Source: Cohnella fermenti
Lineage (GTDB): Bacteria > Bacillota > Bacilli > Paenibacillales > Paenibacillaceae
Direction: 5' to 3'
NCBI RefSeq assembly: GCF_004801405.1
Contig: NZ_SSOB01000021.1
Location: 81,692-145,691 of the forward strand
Length of the DNA stretch: 64,000 bases
Of this stretch, positions 60,274 through 64,000 are shown one piece after another. The position numbers were made by a program, and so were the translations under genes. The first letter of the stretch is position 1. Every line of letters starts with the position of its first letter. A model generated the notes under the pieces. That model did not search any database. It had not been told where the DNA came from and saw only the letters and a program-made list of their open reading frames with translations.

Positions 60274-61110
60274 TCACCACTGAATCTCCTTGTAGGAACG
60301 GTAGATCCCTCTATCGAGCTTCATGCGCAACTGCGTGAAGAACATATCGTTATCGGTAACGATGCCGATGGTGCCGCCTTGCTCCCGCACCGCTTCCACG
60401 AAGCTCACGAGCATCTGGAACCCCGCCTCCTGGACGACAGGCTCCCAGCACTCCACCACACATTTTAATTTCCGCTGGTACAGCAGCCCCTGCAGGCATG
60501 TATGCAGCGTCTTCAGATTGCTCGGGCGAATATGCCGCTGGATAACCAGAACGGTGCGATCCTCCTTGCGGGACAGCTCGAACGGCAGCGCCGAGAAGAG
60601 AGTGGGCGTCAGTTTCAAGCTCGCTCCGGACCGTTCTTGCTTCTGACGGGCGGCCGCCTCCCGTTGAACAGGCGCACTTGCAGCGGCCGATTCCAGGCTT
60701 GTCGTCGCACCGGCCTCGTCGTCGGGCCTGCGGTTGCCGCTCGCTTCGGACGGCCCGAGCACGGCGTTCAGCACCTCCCTCACCTTCTCCTCCGTGAACG
60801 GCTTCAGAATGTAGTGCCTCGCCCCCATCTTGATCGCATCGAATATTTTGGCGCGCTCCTCCACCGAGCTGACCATCACAATAGCCGCTTCCGGATGGAG
60901 TCGGCGTATTTGCCTTACCGCTTCTATCCCGTCCATCCGCGGCATCTGAATGTCCATCGTCACGAGATCGATCCGATTCGGATCGTACAGAGCGACCGCT
61001 TCCCGGCCGTCTCCGGCTTCCGCCGCAATCCGATGCCCCATCCCTTCCAGAATCGCCCGCATCCGATTCAGAATCATTGCCGAGTCGTCGACAATCATGA
61101 TATTTGCCAC
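60274..61110 (-). CDS. CheY-like response regulator with a STAS-like C-terminal domain
   Basis: 278 residues from GTG 61110. Receiver (about 1-120: IMIVDDSAMILNRMR, Asp in LVTMDIQMPRMDG, KPFTEEKV), an Ala/Glu/Arg linker (about 125-165), and a C-terminal domain (about 170-278: TVLVIQRHIRPSNLKTL ... LVSFVEAVREQGGTIGIV) resembling a STAS or anti-sigma-antagonist fold. No DNA-binding domain, so output is probably by protein interaction. First gene of the P5 operon with the CheA-like kinase. Confidence 0.85.
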   Translation of the reverse strand: MANIMIVDDSAMILNRMRAILEGMGHRIAAEAGDGREAVALYDPNRIDLVTMDIQMPRMDGIEAVRQIRRLHPEAAIVMVSSVEERAKIFDAIKMGARHYILKPFTEEKVREVLNAVLGPSEASGNRRPDDEAGATTSLESAAASAPVQREAAARQKQERSGASLKLTPTLFSALPFELSRKEDRTVLVIQRHIRPSNLKTLHTCLQGLLYQRKLKCVVECWEPVVQEAGFQMLVSFVEAVREQGGTIGIVTDNDMFFTQLRMKLDRGIYRSYKEIQW

Positions 61111-61168
61111 AAGGCATCCCTCTCCTTGCCTGCTGTTGATTCCAAGCCGATTGATGAAGCCAACTTTT

Positions 61169-61202
61169 AATCTAACAGCGAAGTGTGTCAGGAATGTGTC
61201 AG
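61169..61202 (-). promoter_or_regulatory. Promoter P5 of the CheA-like system (TGACA-repeat class)
   Basis: On the minus strand CTGACA (61202-61197) and CTGACA (61191-61186) form an exact 11-bp-spaced repeat; the -10 TAGATT starts at 61174, 28 bp after the first hexamer. The regulator start is 59 bases downstream. Confidence 0.78.
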
Positions 61203-61211
61203 AGCAGTTCT

Positions 61212-61241
61212 ATGCGATTTTTCCTATTCGTCGGCTTGGAT
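61212..61241. repeat. Single box of the phased near-palindrome family, copy C
   Basis: ATGCGATTTTTCCTAT (61212-61227) is followed by TTCGTCGGCTTGGAT (61227-61241), identical to the sequence after box 1 in copy B. Only one box remains. It lies 10 bases upstream of P5. Confidence 0.7.
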
Positions 61242-61276
61242 GGGCGCGGCCGGCTCAGCCTGTCTTGCTCGCACAC

Positions 61277-61320
61277 AAAAAAACAGCCGTCTCAAGGCGC
61301 TTGGGCCTTAAGACAACTGT
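61277..61320 (-). terminator. Terminator of the lipoprotein gene
   Basis: A 15-bp stem with G-U pairs (61283-61297 with 61306-61320) is followed on the minus strand by seven T residues (61277-61283). It lies 38 bases after the stop at 61359. Confidence 0.9.
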
Positions 61321-61358
61321 TCTGGAGAGCCGCCGCGAATGCGGAGGCTTCGTTCGTG

Positions 61359-62441
61359 TTACATCGCGTCCATCGAGAAGCCGAACAGGCTGATCAGTTC
61401 TTCCAGCGGAATAACCTCTTCCGCCTTCGGCTCGCCGCCGATCTCGAACTTCGGCTCGCCGTTGATATCGGTCTGCTCCGAGACGAGGCTCAGCGTGCCG
61501 CTGCCGCTCTGATCGCCGTCCGCAGCTTCGAACTTGATCGTGGAGCTGCTGTAGGAAGCATAGCCGTCCTTGTCGATGCCGATATTGGAGACGACGTCGA
61601 ACGTCTTGACCGACTTGTCGAATTCCGCAAGCCCATCCTTCAGCTCCGTCTCGTCGAGCTCCGACAACTGCTTCTTCGCCTCATCGATCTGTTCCGGCGT
61701 CAACTGCGTCAGGCTCCGGTACTCTTCGTTCGAAGCAAGAAGATCCAGCATCTCCGGCGCGATCTTCTCGATCAGCGTCTGCACGAACGGCTCGACTTGG
61801 TCCTTCTCGATGTGAAGCTGAACGACATCCTTCACGTTCGCCGAATCGGGAATGCCCGCATCCTTCGCGCTCGGGCTGGACAGATACGTCTTCTCATCCA
61901 CATGCTTGAGCACGATGCCGAACAGCTCCTTGGCGAGCTCCATCGCCTTGCCTACATCGAGCGCGGCCGGCAGCTCCGCCCCTTGCTGTTCCGCCAGCTC
62001 CTTGAGATCGAACTCGATGTACTTGCCGACGATATCGGCCGGCAGGGACAGCATCGGAATGTTCGGAACCTTGATCCACATCTTCTCTTGCGTGATGATG
62101 AACGGAACCTGGAACGATATCGCCAAGTCCCCGCTGATGCTGATCTTCAGCGTCAGCTCCATCATCATCGGGTCCGCGCGATAAGCGCCGGTCCAGCTAA
62201 GCTCGGCGTTCTGGAGCATCGCCAGCGCCGAAGCCGCTTCTTCTTCCTGCAACAGGGCATCGGACAGCTTCAAGTCCTTGATGGACAGGCTGCCGTTCAG
62301 GTTGTAGGATTTAATATCCGCCGACTTCTCGAACGACGAGAGCAGCTTCTCCGAAGACGACTTCGAATCGCTGCTGCACGCCGACAAGACGAGCGCGATC
62401 GATACCAGCAGTGACAGGACAACCGTAATGCTCTTCTTCAT
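61359..62441 (-). CDS. Lipoprotein of unknown function
   Basis: 360 residues, ATG after GGGGAGAAG. Signal peptide with lipobox VLSAC (cysteine near 22), then a mixed alpha/beta domain with long amphipathic strands in the first half (LNGSLSIKDLKLSD, MMELTLKISISGDLAISF) and an acidic helical second half. The pattern recalls LppX/LolA-like beta-sheet lipoproteins of Firmicutes, but no family could be named. Monocistronic, bounded by its own promoter and terminator. Confidence 0.85.
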   Translation of the reverse strand: MKKSITVVLSLLVSIALVLSACSSDSKSSSEKLLSSFEKSADIKSYNLNGSLSIKDLKLSDALLQEEEAASALAMLQNAELSWTGAYRADPMMMELTLKISISGDLAISFQVPFIITQEKMWIKVPNIPMLSLPADIVGKYIEFDLKELAEQQGAELPAALDVGKAMELAKELFGIVLKHVDEKTYLSSPSAKDAGIPDSANVKDVVQLHIEKDQVEPFVQTLIEKIAPEMLDLLASNEEYRSLTQLTPEQIDEAKKQLSELDETELKDGLAEFDKSVKTFDVVSNIGIDKDGYASYSSSTIKFEAADGDQSGSGTLSLVSEQTDINGEPKFEIGGEPKAEEVIPLEELISLFGFSMDAM

Positions 62442-62512
62442 GATTTTCTCTTCTCCCCTTCGTCTGAACGCCGGCGAGCCGCCGGATGATTCAGGCTAGT
62501 TAATGCAGGTTA

Positions 62513-62568
62513 ATTGTAGCTTAAGCTCCTGCACGGGGGAAGACTTATCAGCTAAAAATCAGCTAAAA
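62513..62568 (-). promoter_or_regulatory. Lipoprotein promoter with exact 11-bp tandem repeat
   Basis: On the minus strand TTTTAGCTGAT occurs twice in tandem (62568-62558 and 62557-62547), 39 and 50 bp upstream of a -10-like TACAAT (62518-62513). The 11-bp period suggests an OmpR-type activator, but the distance to the -10 differs from P1-P5. Confidence 0.45.
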
Positions 62569-62592
62569 TACCTACAAAACCAGTCGCTTCTG

Positions 62593-63498
62593 TTAATGAA
62601 TGTCTTTCTTCTTGAATCGTCCGCCCCGCACGTCGTGGATATTGCCGACAGCCAGGAAGGCATTCGCGTCCATCTCGGTGACGATCGACTTCAGCTTCGC
62701 TTCTTCCATACGGGTGACGACGGTGAAGATTACTTGCTTCTGGCCGCCGGAATAGCCGCCTTCGCCGTTCAGGTACGTAATGCCGCGTCCGAGACGACTG
62801 ACGATCGCTTCGCCGATCTCGCGGTAATGCTCGCTGATGATCCAGATCGACTTCGATTCGTCGAAGCCTTCGATCGTCAGATCCATAACCTTGAAGGCGA
62901 TGAAGTATGCGATCAGGGAGAACATCGCGTTGTCCCATCCGTAGATGAGGCCGGCGCTTCCGAGAATAAACAGGTTGATGAACATGATCATCTGGCCGAC
63001 GGAGAAGGGCGTTCGCTTGCTGACCATGATCGCGACCGTCTCGCTGCCGTCCGTTGTTCCTCCGAACCGGATGACGATGCCGACGCCGATGCCAAGCAGG
63101 ATGCCGCCGAATACGGTGGCGAGAAGAGTCTCGTCGGTGAAGGGATCGACATGGTGCAGCAGATAAGTCGTAATGGATAGGGTACTGACTCCCAAGAGGG
63201 TGGATAATGCGAAGGTCTTGCCAATGGATTTATATCCGACGATAAGGAACGGAAGATTAAACAGGAATAGGAAGATGCCAAGCGGAAGGCCGGTGAGATG
63301 CGCAACCATAATCGATATGCCGGTGATCCCGCCGTCGATAATGTTGTTGGGGATGAGGAAGACCTCAAGGGCGGCACCGGCGAGGAAAGCTCCGAAGACA
63401 ATCAGCACGATCCGGGAAGCAATCTCCAAGGGCTTGAGCCTTGTATGGTGGATCGGCTTGGCTTGCGGGGCTTGTTGAACAGGGACTGGACTGGTCAT
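62593..63498 (-). CDS. YitT-family membrane protein (DUF161/DUF2179)
   Basis: 301 residues from ATG 63498 behind GGAGGT; a GTG two codons earlier overlaps that site and is unlikely. Five or six membrane spans (about 25-190) with the family motif PNNIIDGGITGISIM and GGTTDGSE, followed by a cytoplasmic DUF2179 domain (about 220-290, GRGITYLNGEGGYSG). Widespread in Firmicutes, function unknown, possibly transport. Confidence 0.93.
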   Translation of the reverse strand: MTSPVPVQQAPQAKPIHHTRLKPLEIASRIVLIVFGAFLAGAALEVFLIPNNIIDGGITGISIMVAHLTGLPLGIFLFLFNLPFLIVGYKSIGKTFALSTLLGVSTLSITTYLLHHVDPFTDETLLATVFGGILLGIGVGIVIRFGGTTDGSETVAIMVSKRTPFSVGQMIMFINLFILGSAGLIYGWDNAMFSLIAYFIAFKVMDLTIEGFDESKSIWIISEHYREIGEAIVSRLGRGITYLNGEGGYSGGQKQVIFTVVTRMEEAKLKSIVTEMDANAFLAVGNIHDVRGGRFKKKDIH

Positions 63499-63530
63499 AG
63501 GCACCTCCTACAAAAGTAATATTTATTTCT

Positions 63531-63560
63531 ATTATAACAGCCGATCCGTTCTCGGTCTAA
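63531..63560 (-). promoter_or_regulatory. Promoter of the YitT-family gene
   Basis: On the minus strand TTAGAC (63560-63555) and TATAAT (63536-63531) are separated by 18 bp, a vegetative-type promoter 32 bases upstream of the ATG. A 13-base palindrome GAGAGATTCTCTC lies just upstream (63579-63591). Confidence 0.65.
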
Positions 63561-63625
63561 TGATAGCACTTATAAAATGAGAGATTCTCTCACACAGCGG
63601 CCAGCCGTCAGTCGACCGCCCCGCG

Positions 63626-63676
63626 CCTGCAGGCCGCCACTCCGCAGATTCTCATCTGCCTGTGGCGGCCTGCAGG
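63626..63676. terminator. Nested hairpin between the spore-protein and YitT genes
   Basis: A perfect 15-bp outer stem (63626-63640 with 63662-63676) encloses a 6-bp inner hairpin (63644-63649 with 63654-63659, TCTC loop). It starts 38 bases after the spore-protein stop. No U-run, but its strength suggests transcript termination or protection. Confidence 0.65.
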
Positions 63677-63713
63677 TATTGTCGAGCTGCGGCGTGTTGC
63701 GGGACCGTCCCCG

Positions 63714-63866
63714 TCAGCCTTGAGGATTATGATGGCTCACGTGATTGCGATTCTTGACCTTCTTGGAGCCGGACAACGGTTCATTCGGCTGCCCTTGGCT
63801 TCGTTCCCGCCGTCCTTGCCCCTCGGGAACGCCGGAGCCGACGGACTGCACCTTCGGTTTGCTCAT
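63714..63866 (-). CDS. sspP: Small acid-soluble spore protein P-like
   Basis: 50 residues from ATG 63866 behind GAGGGGGAT. The C-terminal part reads PNEPLSGSKKVKNRNHVSHH, matching the conserved EPLSGSKKVKNRNH block of SspP, a minor forespore DNA-associated protein. A CATACTA sequence upstream (63883-63889, minus strand) resembles a forespore sigma-factor -10. Marks the host as an endospore former. Confidence 0.85.
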   Translation of the reverse strand: MSKPKVQSVGSGVPEGQGRRERSQGQPNEPLSGSKKVKNRNHVSHHNPQG

Positions 63867-63914
63867 GCTCGTATCCCCCTCGTATAGTATGTTTTGAAAG
63901 CACTTGAAGGCTAG

Positions 63915-63940
63915 TTCCCAGCCCCCGAGGGGGCTGGGAA
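63915..63940. repeat. 12-bp perfect hairpin upstream of the spore-protein gene
   Basis: Positions 63915-63926 and 63929-63940 are perfectly complementary (TTCCCAGCCCCC arm) with a 2-base loop. It may end a transcript entering from the right edge; no U-run is visible. Confidence 0.55.
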
Positions 63941-64000
63941 TCGGTCGCCAAATTCCCAGTACTTCGTTCTTTGAAAATCAAAAAGGGACTGGACTTTCCG

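Noticed and set aside
63915..63940. Phage or element attachment site
   Set aside because: It is a simple hairpin with no integrase, tRNA or second copy in the window.

Overview
The window looks like a spore-forming, GC-rich Firmicute of the Paenibacillus/Cohnella type. The support is AGGAGG-type ribosome sites with frequent TTG and GTG starts, several Lpl/Yes-type sugar ABC importers paired with YesM/YesN-type two-component systems, large secreted polysaccharide-active proteins, a YitT membrane protein and a 50-residue SspP-like spore protein (63714-63866). No rRNA, tRNA, CRISPR array, transposase or phage gene was seen.

Layout, left half (1-39.9 kb): polysaccharide catabolism. 1-8.4 kb: a partial DUF1861-like gene, an ABC sugar importer and its divergent membrane-bound AraC regulator; a secreted nuclease/phosphatase with discoidin and crystallin modules shares the importer's promoter architecture. 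8.5-20 kb: a 1270-residue pectate-lyase-superfamily protein, a second importer and a YesM/YesN pair. 20.5-24.5 kb: a GH38 alpha-mannosidase and a GntR/LacI-type repressor. 25.2-39.2 kb: an operon of importer, GH28-like protein, RraA-like protein, zinc dehydrogenase, PIG-L deacetylase, enolase-superfamily dehydratase and amidohydrolase, with its own YesM/YesN pair. The enzymes fit an oxidative (lactone, aldonate, 2-keto-3-deoxyaldonate) sugar pathway.

Layout, right half (40-61.2 kb): a peptide secretion and signalling locus. It holds two small double-glycine precursors (40106-40288 and the 3' end of 48238-48747), an NHLM-type exporter (HlyD-like adaptor, C39-peptidase ABC protein, second ABC protein), an OmpR-type response regulator, an MFS transporter, two tandem sensor kinases (the second has lost its phosphoacceptor histidine), two solute-binding lipoproteins without ABC permeases, an atypical DAACS symporter, a frameshifted YHYH-domain gene, and a CheA-like membrane kinase with its response regulator. 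No recognisable peptide-modifying enzyme is present.

The strongest new signal is a promoter class found five times in this locus (P1 40027, P2 48825, P3 56208, P4 56204, P5 61202): two TGACA-like hexamers 11 bp apart, with a -10 hexamer starting exactly 28 bp after the first. It stands before both precursors, the exporter operon, the YHYH gene and the CheA-like system, tying them into one regulon. Other structured DNA includes two 51-52 bp phased arrays of near-palindromes, a 3'-end inverted-repeat element in two copies, and a four-box 20-21 bp phased operator shared by two sugar-locus promoters. The right edge holds a lipoprotein of unknown function, the YitT protein and the SspP-like gene.
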